This document shows positions 37,847 to 44,796 of a stretch of 44,796 bases of DNA, piece after piece. This stretch comes from a virus. How positions within the stretch are numbered: the stretch's first letter is position 1; every line of letters starts with the position of its first letter. The notes below the pieces were generated by a model. It saw only the letters and a program-made list of their open reading frames with translations, had not been told where the DNA came from and ran no database searches. The position numbers and the translations under genes are program-made. Location: the IMG/VR virus record IMGVR_UViG_3300022188_000019, positions 1 through 44,796 of that record. One strand, 5' to 3'.

Positions 37847-40800
37847 ATGGCAAGGGAAATAAGAACTCGATATGTTTCAGAGGTTAATATTTTGCATGAT
37901 TATGTGGGTGAAGCGCCCACTTTGAGCGTGCTCATTATAGGTACTGCAACTGATGGGCCTGCTGAAAGACCTGTTCTTGTAAGGTCGATGAGGGAAGCTA
38001 GAAGAATCTTTGGTGATATTGGAAGGGGCACGCTTCTTGAGGGTTACCATGAGTTTATTTTGGGCGCTTCTGATAGTGATACTATAAGGACGGTTGCATA
38101 TCTTATGCGTCTTGATACTGGAAGAAAGGCCTCTGTTGAAATTCCGGAATCTTCGAGTGGGTCGGGCGCTTCCGCGGCTGAAGAGCCGCCTGCGACTGCT
38201 CTTAGGATTGATGCGCTTTATGCGGGCGCTTCTTACAACGATATTTCCATTCACAGTAGGTATACATCGGATGGTCCGGCAGTTGTTATAACTCTTTCGG
38301 GGTCGAAAGATCCTTCTGGTGAGACTACAGAATATTACTTCCATTATGATCTTTCTGGAACAGATACGACTAAGATAAATACGCTTAATGAGCTTGCTGA
38401 AGAGATTAACAGACATCCTGTTCTTTCTGCTTGGATACAGGCGACTGTTGTGAATATTCCTTTGCAGTTTGCTATGAATCTTAATTTTGGTGGTGATGAT
38501 GATTATATAACAAATTTTACTGAGTGGGCTGTTGGTGTTGATAGTGAAGATAATGTGATTTCTCTTGCGGAGAGATTTGATGGAGATCCTGCTCCAAGTC
38601 ATGATAATCCATCTACTGATGAGCTTGGAAGGTGGGCTTATGTTGATATGGATGGTAATACTGTTGTTGATACGGGACTTACATCTGCTGGGAGAATACT
38701 GCGCTCGTCTGATTCTATAGTTGAGTTTAGGCGCGCTTATCTTCATAAACCTGAAGAGATTACTATAAGTGCTGGTTATTCTAGATATAGGTCGACGGTG
38801 CCTATTTATCCGATTTACAATCATGAATCTACATATAAATGTTATCCTATTTTGGCGTTAACAGATTATGACAACGATGGATTTCGGTGGTCAAGATACA
38901 ATTATGTGAGAAAATGGAATGATACAGCAGTGCACAAGCTTCCTGTTTATCCTGTTTCTGAGGGTGTGTTTAGGATTGATAGTATTTTGAACCCTGATGG
39001 TAGTGTGAGTGGTAATAGGGTGGAGGCGCCTCTTTTCCTTCCGCTTGATATTTATACATCGGATGTATTTGAGAAGGTAAGTAGTGTAGATGGATCAACA
39101 AATGTCTTTTATAGATGGAAGGTAAGTACTGATTTGGAAGAGATTGCTTCTATTCCAAAAGAAGATACTGATAATCGTTTTGCTTCGGATATAGATGATG
39201 TTAAGGTTGTTAGGCTTGTGAATTTTGGAAAGTATACTTCAAATGATCTTTCTATGGTAAATGTTTTGAAGGGTATGCTTCCTGCTGCTGTCTATCAGAC
39301 TGATGATGGTTATACTGGTGATAGTTATACTTTTGAGGATATAACATATGATATTTATCAAATGGGTGCTTTAGATTTAGTTCTATCTGGTGATGGAACT
39401 AATGTTGATCAAGCGATAATTATTGATATTGGTACTAATTATAGTGGCACTTTGAAAATTCTATTTCCGGGTGCTAGTAATATTAATTCGTCAAGTCCTG
39501 TGGTAGAAGTAAAAGTTTATAATGGTTCAAGTTGGGAGAACCCAACTTTTGAAAAAGGTGGTGATTATGTAACTGTAACATATGATGGTTTCAATAAGGT
39601 TCTAATTTATATTACTGATAATACTACTAAGACGATAACAACTCATGGTGTATTCATTACTGATGATACTGATTATACATCAGATAAGATTCTTGCTGTT
39701 ATAGGTCATATTAATGCAAATGGTTTACTTGGGACACCTTTTGGTAGTGATTATATAGATATTCTTGGCAAGAATTGGACGATCGGTGGGCTTCTTTCTG
39801 CATACTATGATATGATTGGTTATCCAACATCGGCTGACTGGGACAGCAGTGACCTGTCGAATCTTGTTTCTAATTTCCATGATAATACAACAGAGCGTTA
39901 CAACACACCTGATTTTGCGCTAAAATACTCAACGAATAGTGAGATTTGGAATGATGTTCCTATTACTTGGACGGATAGTACGGGAAAGACGCGGCTTCTT
40001 TATACAATAACTTGGGAGTATAACGGCGAAGAGGATATGTTTGAAGATAGTACAGATCGCAATAAAATTATTTTTGAGTTTGTCCCGGATGCGGATGAAC
40101 TTACTGAAGAGGACGCGCTTATTCTTTCCAGCTATCCTTTCTTGAATGTTGAATATGATGGATCGTCGGTTAATGTTTCTCTCAAGAGCGGTTTCCTCTT
40201 CAGAGTTGTTGGATATAGCACAAGATTTGAGCTTAACTATGTTACGCATGAAAGTCTTTTGAACAATTGGAATGACTATACTATATCGGGTGATTATGTT
40301 GTCTTTAAGAATCCTTATCCTTGGGATCTGAAAGTGTATGTTGCTTCGGCTTACAAGATGCGCGAGGGGATTGATTATAGTTATTCAAAGTCTGAGGCAA
40401 AGATTTCAATTCTGAATGACGAATTGATACCTGATACTTCTGTCCTTAAGAATATGTATGTTTTCTTTGATTATGAGTATGAGCCTGAATGGTTTGATAC
40501 AACGAGGATGTATTTACTGTCTGGGGGGAGTGATGGTATTGATGAGCTTACTAATACTGATTTGAGAAATAAATATGAGTCTGCTCTTGAAAAGATAAAG
40601 TCGTCCGGTAATTTTGCTGTGATCGTACCGAAGGGCGCTTATATCGATCTGACTGACAATGTATTTGATCCTGATACTGGTAGGCGTGTTGAAATGCCGG
40701 TTGATTTTCTTGGACTGTTTGATGAGTTTACAAAGGAGATGGAGACAGAAGCGCCCACTACTGTGATACTGTCGCCGAAACCTATAATGCCAAGTGGTAG

Positions 40801-41500
40801 TTATAGATTTCCTTATACTGCTGACCAGATAAGTGATTTTGTTGATAGGCTAACAAATATTGCTCGTACTGATGCAGATGCTGTTGCGCCGAAGGTTTCT
40901 GTGATAGATAATCCGGCGCTTATGATTGTTGCTAATCCAGTTGTTCTTAATGTTGCTGGTGTTACATATATTGGTGATGCTACAGCATATATTGCTGGAG
41001 TTATGGCATCTCTTGCTTATGATTATAGATCTGCGAGTACTGCTACATTGACAAACTATCCTCTTACCAATGGTGTTCGCGGTGCGTTTATGCTTACACC
41101 TTCTCAGGAGGAGGCGCTTCTCGGTATGCGCTATACAGTTATAAACCGTGCTGATAATAGATGGAGGATTGTTAGGGATTATACTCTTACAGCGCCAACA
41201 AGTGCATTCTATAGAGCAACACATAGGTTTATCATTCATGCTATCAGGCTTTCAGTTGAGCGGCTTCTCCGTCCGTATATTGGGCAGATGCTTACGAAAG
41301 AGATGCAGATTGCAATTGAAAGCAGTGTTGATCGCGCGCTTATGCCGTGGGTTCAGTCTGGAATTATACAGGATTATAAGAAATCTATCAACTGGGCAGA
41401 GGTTTCGCTTGGTAAGGCTGTGAATATAATTCCGGTGGATATTTATGTGACTCGGTCGGTTATTGTTGATGGGTTCAATATTACAATACATGTGAAATAA
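37847..41500 (+). CDS. Contractile tail sheath protein, unusually long
   Basis: 1217 aa from ATG 37847 (SD GGAGGAAG immediately upstream; an ATG at 37835 lies before that SD). N-terminal sheath region: LSVLIIGTATDGPAERPVLV, then REARRIFGD and YHEFILGAS, with VAYLMRL. C-terminal conserved region: RWRIVRDYTLTAP, FYRATHRFIIHAIRLSVE, and a final strand VIVDGFNITIHVK, which in sheaths swaps with the neighbouring subunit. Most sheaths are 350-700 aa (T4 gp18 659); about 600 extra residues in the middle are beta-rich (GDGTNVDQAIIIDIG; DGFNKVLIYITDNTT), probably surface domains. Highly-expressed codon pattern. Terminator at 41558 follows. Confidence 0.88.
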   Translation: MAREIRTRYVSEVNILHDYVGEAPTLSVLIIGTATDGPAERPVLVRSMREARRIFGDIGRGTLLEGYHEFILGASDSDTIRTVAYLMRLDTGRKASVEIPESSSGSGASAAEEPPATALRIDALYAGASYNDISIHSRYTSDGPAVVITLSGSKDPSGETTEYYFHYDLSGTDTTKINTLNELAEEINRHPVLSAWIQATVVNIPLQFAMNLNFGGDDDYITNFTEWAVGVDSEDNVISLAERFDGDPAPSHDNPSTDELGRWAYVDMDGNTVVDTGLTSAGRILRSSDSIVEFRRAYLHKPEEITISAGYSRYRSTVPIYPIYNHESTYKCYPILALTDYDNDGFRWSRYNYVRKWNDTAVHKLPVYPVSEGVFRIDSILNPDGSVSGNRVEAPLFLPLDIYTSDVFEKVSSVDGSTNVFYRWKVSTDLEEIASIPKEDTDNRFASDIDDVKVVRLVNFGKYTSNDLSMVNVLKGMLPAAVYQTDDGYTGDSYTFEDITYDIYQMGALDLVLSGDGTNVDQAIIIDIGTNYSGTLKILFPGASNINSSSPVVEVKVYNGSSWENPTFEKGGDYVTVTYDGFNKVLIYITDNTTKTITTHGVFITDDTDYTSDKILAVIGHINANGLLGTPFGSDYIDILGKNWTIGGLLSAYYDMIGYPTSADWDSSDLSNLVSNFHDNTTERYNTPDFALKYSTNSEIWNDVPITWTDSTGKTRLLYTITWEYNGEEDMFEDSTDRNKIIFEFVPDADELTEEDALILSSYPFLNVEYDGSSVNVSLKSGFLFRVVGYSTRFELNYVTHESLLNNWNDYTISGDYVVFKNPYPWDLKVYVASAYKMREGIDYSYSKSEAKISILNDELIPDTSVLKNMYVFFDYEYEPEWFDTTRMYLLSGGSDGIDELTNTDLRNKYESALEKIKSSGNFAVIVPKGAYIDLTDNVFDPDTGRRVEMPVDFLGLFDEFTKEMETEAPTTVILSPKPIMPSGSYRFPYTADQISDFVDRLTNIARTDADAVAPKVSVIDNPALMIVANPVVLNVAGVTYIGDATAYIAGVMASLAYDYRSASTATLTNYPLTNGVRGAFMLTPSQEEALLGMRYTVINRADNRWRIVRDYTLTAPTSAFYRATHRFIIHAIRLSVERLLRPYIGQMLTKEMQIAIESSVDRALMPWVQSGIIQDYKKSINWAEVSLGKAVNIIPVDIYVTRSVIVDGFNITIHVK

Positions 41501-41557
41501 AATTTTAGCTTAATTTTAAAATAAACTTCGTTTCAAATTTCAACCTCTAGTTAATGA

Positions 41558-41588
41558 AAGCGCCCCGATTTGGGGCGCTTCTCTTTTA
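41558..41588 (+). terminator. Intrinsic terminator after sheath gene
   Basis: AAGCGCCCC (41558-41566), loop GATTT, GGGGCGCTT (41572-41580), then CTCTTTT. Nine GC-rich base pairs plus a T-rich tail. Its right arm is itself a copy of the polar motif (GGGGCGCTTCT). Confidence 0.88.
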
Positions 41589-41594
41589 CCACTT

Positions 41595-41627
41595 TGGTAT
41601 AATAAGATGAGCCGGGTGGGTGCTCAT
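41595..41627 (+). promoter_or_regulatory. Extended -10 promoter with 5'-end hairpin for tube genes
   Basis: TGGTATAAT at 41595-41603 is a perfect extended -10. No recognisable -35. The predicted start, about 41610, falls at the start of an ATGAGC (41607-41612) / GCTCAT (41622-41627) stem with a G-rich loop, which would cap the mRNA 5' end. The tube gene's GTG follows at 41668. Arrangement matches that at 11062-11113. Confidence 0.6.
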
Positions 41628-41667
41628 TGATATAAATTAACAAACTTCTAAAACTTGGAGGTGAAAA

Positions 41668-42474
41668 GTGTCGCTGAGATTAACTGAAAATAAGTATGCG
41701 CGCTCATTTAATTCATTTTCTGGTGCAGATATTTTTGTGATATTTGAGGATGCTGTTGTTGGTACGATGACATCTATTAACTGGTCAGTTACAAGGGAGA
41801 AGGCGCCTATATATGTCATGGGGCATACAGATGCTGTTGGTGTGAGTATGGGTAAGCGTGCTATTGCGGGATCTATGTCTGGAATGATTTTTGATAGATG
41901 GACACTTTATGATCTTGCTTGGGATTCCAATCCTGATGGTAGTTCTACTGGGCATAGACATAGTTTTGCTACATATGCTCAGAAGACTGGTGATATTATG
42001 ATTCCGGGGGGCCTCTCCTATGTTGATTACTCCAATGCTGGTTATGCTGATATTGAGAATGCTGATCCTTTTGTAGCTGGTTCAAGAATTTGGCCCGTTC
42101 AGAATTGGAGTCAATTTCTTGGTTGGAAAGAGGCGCGTGTTGTTTATGCTGACCAAATTCTTCCTATGGATGTGACTATAGCTGCGATTAATGATGCAGG
42201 AAATATGGCTGCGATGAGGCTTTTTGGTATAAACATACTTACTGAATCTGGTGGTGTATCTATTGATGATGTGGCTATGGAAGCTCAGTATACTTATTTT
42301 GCATTTTCTTATCTGCCGTTCTTACCGCAGTATATGGGTGGTCAATTTGAGAATGATATTACAGAGGCTAATATGATGGATGGTATTATGGGTGTGTTTG
42401 GTGCACCGGGTGCTACTACGCTTCAGGATGTGATGCAAAAGCTTAGGAAGACATCAATCGTTAGTGGCGGATAA
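41668..42474 (+). CDS. Putative tail tube protein (268 aa), GTG start
   Basis: GTG 41668 with SD GGAGGTG 5 nt upstream. Begins SLRLTENKYARSF; contains GADIFVIFEDAVVGTMTSINWSV, later PIYVMGHTDAVGVSMGKRAIAGSMSGMIFD, the tube/baseplate beta-barrel pattern (strand, 'G..P' turn, 'G.. v.G...i' strands). Comes directly after the sheath, as tube genes do. Codon use is that of highly expressed genes. Paralogous with the two genes downstream. Confidence 0.75.
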   Translation: MSLRLTENKYARSFNSFSGADIFVIFEDAVVGTMTSINWSVTREKAPIYVMGHTDAVGVSMGKRAIAGSMSGMIFDRWTLYDLAWDSNPDGSSTGHRHSFATYAQKTGDIMIPGGLSYVDYSNAGYADIENADPFVAGSRIWPVQNWSQFLGWKEARVVYADQILPMDVTIAAINDAGNMAAMRLFGINILTESGGVSIDDVAMEAQYTYFAFSYLPFLPQYMGGQFENDITEANMMDGIMGVFGAPGATTLQDVMQKLRKTSIVSGG

Positions 42475-43652
42475 TGTTAGGATTAACAGAAAATCAATAT
42501 CGTGATCGGGTCCACTTTGGTGGGCCCGATCATATTCCAATTGTTGTAATGGGTGGACATATTTATCCAAGTTTATTTATTCAGACGGTAACTTTGTCGT
42601 ATTATCTTGACCTTGTGCCTGTAAGGGCGCTTGGTAGTCGGGCGCCTCTAGCTCATAGATTTAATTCTTTGACGGTTGCAGGCACAATAATTTCGTATGT
42701 TACGGACAAGATGCCATTTTATGATATTGTAAAGGATCTTAAATATTCTAATTATTTTTTTGCTCACACACAAAATGTTAAAACTTTTCAGATACCACCT
42801 TTTGATTTAATGATATTTAGTATGAGTGAAGCTGGTCGTATGTCTATTTCTGCTATTTATGGTGTAACATTGAACCAAGGTGGATATACTTTTTCTATTC
42901 AAGATACATTTACTGAAGCTGTTTTTCAGTATCAGGCGGCGGATTTTACAGAAGGGGCACCTCGTTTAGTTACTTCATCGCAAACATCAGCGCAATTTGA
43001 GTATACTGATCTATTTTCTCGGTATGATATTTTAGGCATGTATACAGATTCTGGTGTTGCTTTTAGTGAGGTTCTTGGTTCACTTGCTTTGATAAGACGG
43101 AAAATGTTTGCGATCATCGAATATTTGCAAAGTCCTAATGTTCCAGAGGATTTGAAAAAGATTTATATTGATAAATATCTTGAGTTACAGGAGAAATATA
43201 AAGAGATATCGAGTGATCTTGATACAATGATAGATTTTTCTGAGTATAGGCGTAGCACGATATCTTATGCTGATTTCTTTGAGGGGAAGGCTATGGATGC
43301 TATATCTTTTAATACGGATCCTGAGTGGGGCGGCGCTTCTAAAGGTTTTATTGGAAGCATATTTTCTGATGTTGAAAAGCCTGAAATATCTCATATATAT
43401 GAAGATGTAAAAAATATATTGTTACCATATCCGCAGTATCAGACATCATCTACTACGCATAATACATATAATTTTTATATAAGTGAATATAATACAGCGA
43501 TTGCATTGTATAATTCTGGTCAGTTAAGAGAGGCAAGAAAAAAAGTTTTGTATCTTTTGAATAAATTATCGAGATATAGATCAAATGAAGATTTTCGTAG
43601 TCTTTATGAGCGCGCTTATGATCTTTATAAAAAGCTGATGTATGAATCATGA
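42474..43652 (+). CDS. Tube-like paralogue with C-terminal extension (392 aa)
   Basis: Start overlaps the tube stop (TAATG). N-terminal 150 residues follow the tube pattern: LGLTENQYRD (compare LRLTENKYAR), HIPIVVMGGHIYPSLF, VPVRALGSRAPL, SLTVAGTIISY, PFYDI. The C-terminal half is helical (QSPNVPEDLKKIYIDKYLELQEKYKEI) and could be a linker or baseplate-binding part. A strong hairpin at 42502-42533 lies in the early coding part. Confidence 0.7.
   Translation: MLGLTENQYRDRVHFGGPDHIPIVVMGGHIYPSLFIQTVTLSYYLDLVPVRALGSRAPLAHRFNSLTVAGTIISYVTDKMPFYDIVKDLKYSNYFFAHTQNVKTFQIPPFDLMIFSMSEAGRMSISAIYGVTLNQGGYTFSIQDTFTEAVFQYQAADFTEGAPRLVTSSQTSAQFEYTDLFSRYDILGMYTDSGVAFSEVLGSLALIRRKMFAIIEYLQSPNVPEDLKKIYIDKYLELQEKYKEISSDLDTMIDFSEYRRSTISYADFFEGKAMDAISFNTDPEWGGASKGFIGSIFSDVEKPEISHIYEDVKNILLPYPQYQTSSTTHNTYNFYISEYNTAIALYNSGQLREARKKVLYLLNKLSRYRSNEDFRSLYERAYDLYKKLMYES
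42502..42533 (+). other. Strong intragenic hairpin early in tube-like paralogue
   Basis: GATCGGGTCCAC (42504-42515), loop TTTG, GTGGGCCCGATC (42520-42531), pairing over 12 bp with a single G-U pair, and extendable by about two more outer pairs. Not followed by a T-run, so not a terminator. It starts about 28 nt into the gene, within the ribosome's early path, and could tune expression of this gene relative to the upstream tube gene. Confidence 0.75.
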
Positions 43653-44796
43653 GATCAAGACGGGCAAAACCTAGGGGTGTGCAGTATTTAACAAGATCTG
43701 ATTTTACAGATATAAAGAATATAAGGAGATATGCAGTTCCTGACTATTTTAATATTCCATATTTACAGGATTATTTTACACCCGCAATGATAAAAATATT
43801 TTTTGGAGATATTTGTATAGCAGATGCTGTTATGTTATCATATGTTATACAGGATAATAAAAGGCCTATTTATGGATATTCAGATAGGTTTATGGCATCT
43901 GTTGAAGAGGGTAACTATCTTGTAAGTGGACAGTTTGCCATAAATTTTAAGGAAGTTGGTTATTTACCAGTTGTGTTAGATCTGATATCCAATTCAAATC
44001 TTGTTACAATAACGAATGACAAGGCAAATAAAGTGTATAATGTTCTTGAATTTTTTGAACATAAATTTAAAGGGTTTGATAGGCAGAAGCAGATTGCTTT
44101 TGCGAAAAGGTTGGTAAATCATTTTCATTATATGTTTAATATATCTTATGAGAAGCTTGCAAAGTTCTTTGGGTTTTCGAATGGTGAATTTGACTGGAAT
44201 AATTTTGAAATAAATTATGACACGGTTGTTACTTTGTTGAGACTATATAAGACTATTATGAGAATGAGTATAGATCCATATTTTGGTGAAACTCCTTATA
44301 CAGAACTTTTTAATGAGTATACTTTTAATGATGTTGTAAAGTCATTATCTCATAAGTCTCCAGTTTCGCCAGTGTATTGGGAAAGTTCAGTTGTTCATAA
44401 TATTGCTGCACCATTGACTGTTGAGGATATATTTACTGAGTCATCTATTGAAGGTCTTTTTGAGTATATTGAAGATACTTTATGGGGATATACAACAGAA
44501 AGACAGGCATATATAAAACCAGTTATGCAACATGATATGGTAGATGTAGGATATGGTTATGGGACGCGGGCGCTTCAATCAACATTTGACATAATAATCC
44601 GTTATGGTGAAGAGCAATCTACATCAACTGATCATACGATACAAGTTATAAATGATGTGCATATAACATCTGAAGGGCAGGTAATAAATATTGGTCAACC
44701 TGATGTTATTTTAACATCGTATGAATTTTTCGCGAGAACAGTTAATGAGAAAATTTTGGATGAGTCTGGGGTGCGCTTAAAAGTTGATTTATCAAG
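43649..44796 (+). CDS. Third tube-like/baseplate structural protein, cut by window edge
   Basis: ATG 43649 overlaps the previous stop (ATGA) and the frame stays open to the end of the window (382 codons). Begins MRSRRAKPRGVQYL. Contains MIKIFFGDICIADAVMLSYV, later RPIYGYSDRFMASVEEGNYLVSGQFAINFKEVGYL, the same 'PIYG...v..G...v.G...i.f' pattern as the two genes before. The following part is helical (KQIAFAKRLVNHFHYMF) and then beta-rich. Likely a tail or baseplate structural protein. Confidence 0.78.
   Translation, partial: MRSRRAKPRGVQYLTRSDFTDIKNIRRYAVPDYFNIPYLQDYFTPAMIKIFFGDICIADAVMLSYVIQDNKRPIYGYSDRFMASVEEGNYLVSGQFAINFKEVGYLPVVLDLISNSNLVTITNDKANKVYNVLEFFEHKFKGFDRQKQIAFAKRLVNHFHYMFNISYEKLAKFFGFSNGEFDWNNFEINYDTVVTLLRLYKTIMRMSIDPYFGETPYTELFNEYTFNDVVKSLSHKSPVSPVYWESSVVHNIAAPLTVEDIFTESSIEGLFEYIEDTLWGYTTERQAYIKPVMQHDMVDVGYGYGTRALQSTFDIIIRYGEEQSTSTDHTIQVINDVHITSEGQVINIGQPDVILTSYEFFARTVNEKILDESGVRLKVDLS

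Larger units (their letters stand above)
1..44796. repeat. Polar GC-rich dispersed motif, core GCGCTT(A/C)
   Basis: The word GCGCTT (often as GGCGCTTAT, GCGGCGCTT, GGGCGCTTCT or GCGCGCTTA) recurs about every 0.5 kb. By eye, about 65-70 copies lie on the plus strand right of 8.37 kb, against about 13 of the reverse complement AAGCGC, several of which belong to the double form AAGCGCGCGCTT. Left of 8.24 kb the bias reverses: about 16 AAGCGC against about 5 GCGCTT. It lies in different reading frames (GGC GCT TAT and GCG CTT ATT), in a promoter spacer (8255-8270), in an SD spacer (9083-9090) and in a terminator arm (41575-41580). Counts are manual and approximate. Confidence 0.7.

Noticed and set aside
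37877-38824. 315-codon minus-strand frame opposite the sheath gene
   Set aside because: Antisense of a conserved sheath N-terminus; composition (Arg/Ile/Asn/Ser rich) is typical of a shadow and no start signal is visible.
1-44796. CRISPR array, insertion sequence, integrase or attachment site
   Set aside because: No regularly spaced direct repeats, transposase or recombinase motifs, or paired att-like repeats were seen; the frequent GC-rich word is dispersed and not regularly spaced.

Overview
The window is an internal piece of a tailed-phage genome or prophage: a gene is cut at each edge. It is AT-rich (roughly mid-30s %GC by eye), almost fully coding, and has many ATGA or TAATG stop/start overlaps. 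A contractile tail sheath followed by tube-type proteins makes it a myovirus. Consensus sigma-70-type promoters, strong Shine-Dalgarno (SD) sites and a peptidoglycan amidase indicate a bacterial host. Heavy AGG and ATA codon use, three inteins and a family B DNA polymerase would fit a thermophilic host, but that is only a guess.

Layout. (1) 1-6131, leftward operon: a basic protein, a zinc-ribbon protein, a possible OB-fold protein, a small helical protein, a PD-(D/E)XK nuclease, a small protein, a RecA-like ATPase, a family B DNA polymerase and a cut gene. It reads as a replication and recombination operon, driven by a good promoter at 6152-6180. (2) 6132-8370, control region: a 12-bp inverted repeat at 6191-6240, a leftward 667-aa unknown gene, and a symmetric divergent promoter pair whose two -35 boxes form the ends of one 43-bp imperfect palindrome. 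(3) 8371-18552, rightward metabolism and early genes: RNase HII, dUTPase, a RuvC-like nuclease, a possible small RNA with terminator, an amidase, an intein-containing B12-type ribonucleotide reductase, a metallophosphoesterase, several small unknowns, a GroES-like protein and a Vsr-like nuclease. (4) 18513-31917, packaging and head assembly: a Cys-cluster protein, four very basic proteins in a row, TerL with an intein, two large unknowns, portal with an intein, and a prohead protease fused to scaffold. (5) 31992-44796: a putative head protein, the major capsid protein, neck proteins, an oversized tail sheath and three tube-type paralogues.

The main signals beyond gene content are these. A GC-rich motif, core GCGCTT(A/C), recurs about every 0.5 kb, points with transcription, and falls in more than one reading frame. 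Three inteins sit at key sites of three essential proteins: the RNR radical cysteine, the TerL Walker B motif and the portal. The divergent palindromic promoter leaves the 667-aa gene with an almost leaderless mRNA. GC skew changes sign near 6.2 kb, about 2 kb from where transcription diverges. A nested in-frame start inside the protease gene could make a free scaffold. No tRNA, CRISPR array, integrase or insertion sequence was seen. The longest stretch outside genes is about 167 bp, so there is no gene-free stretch over 300 bp.
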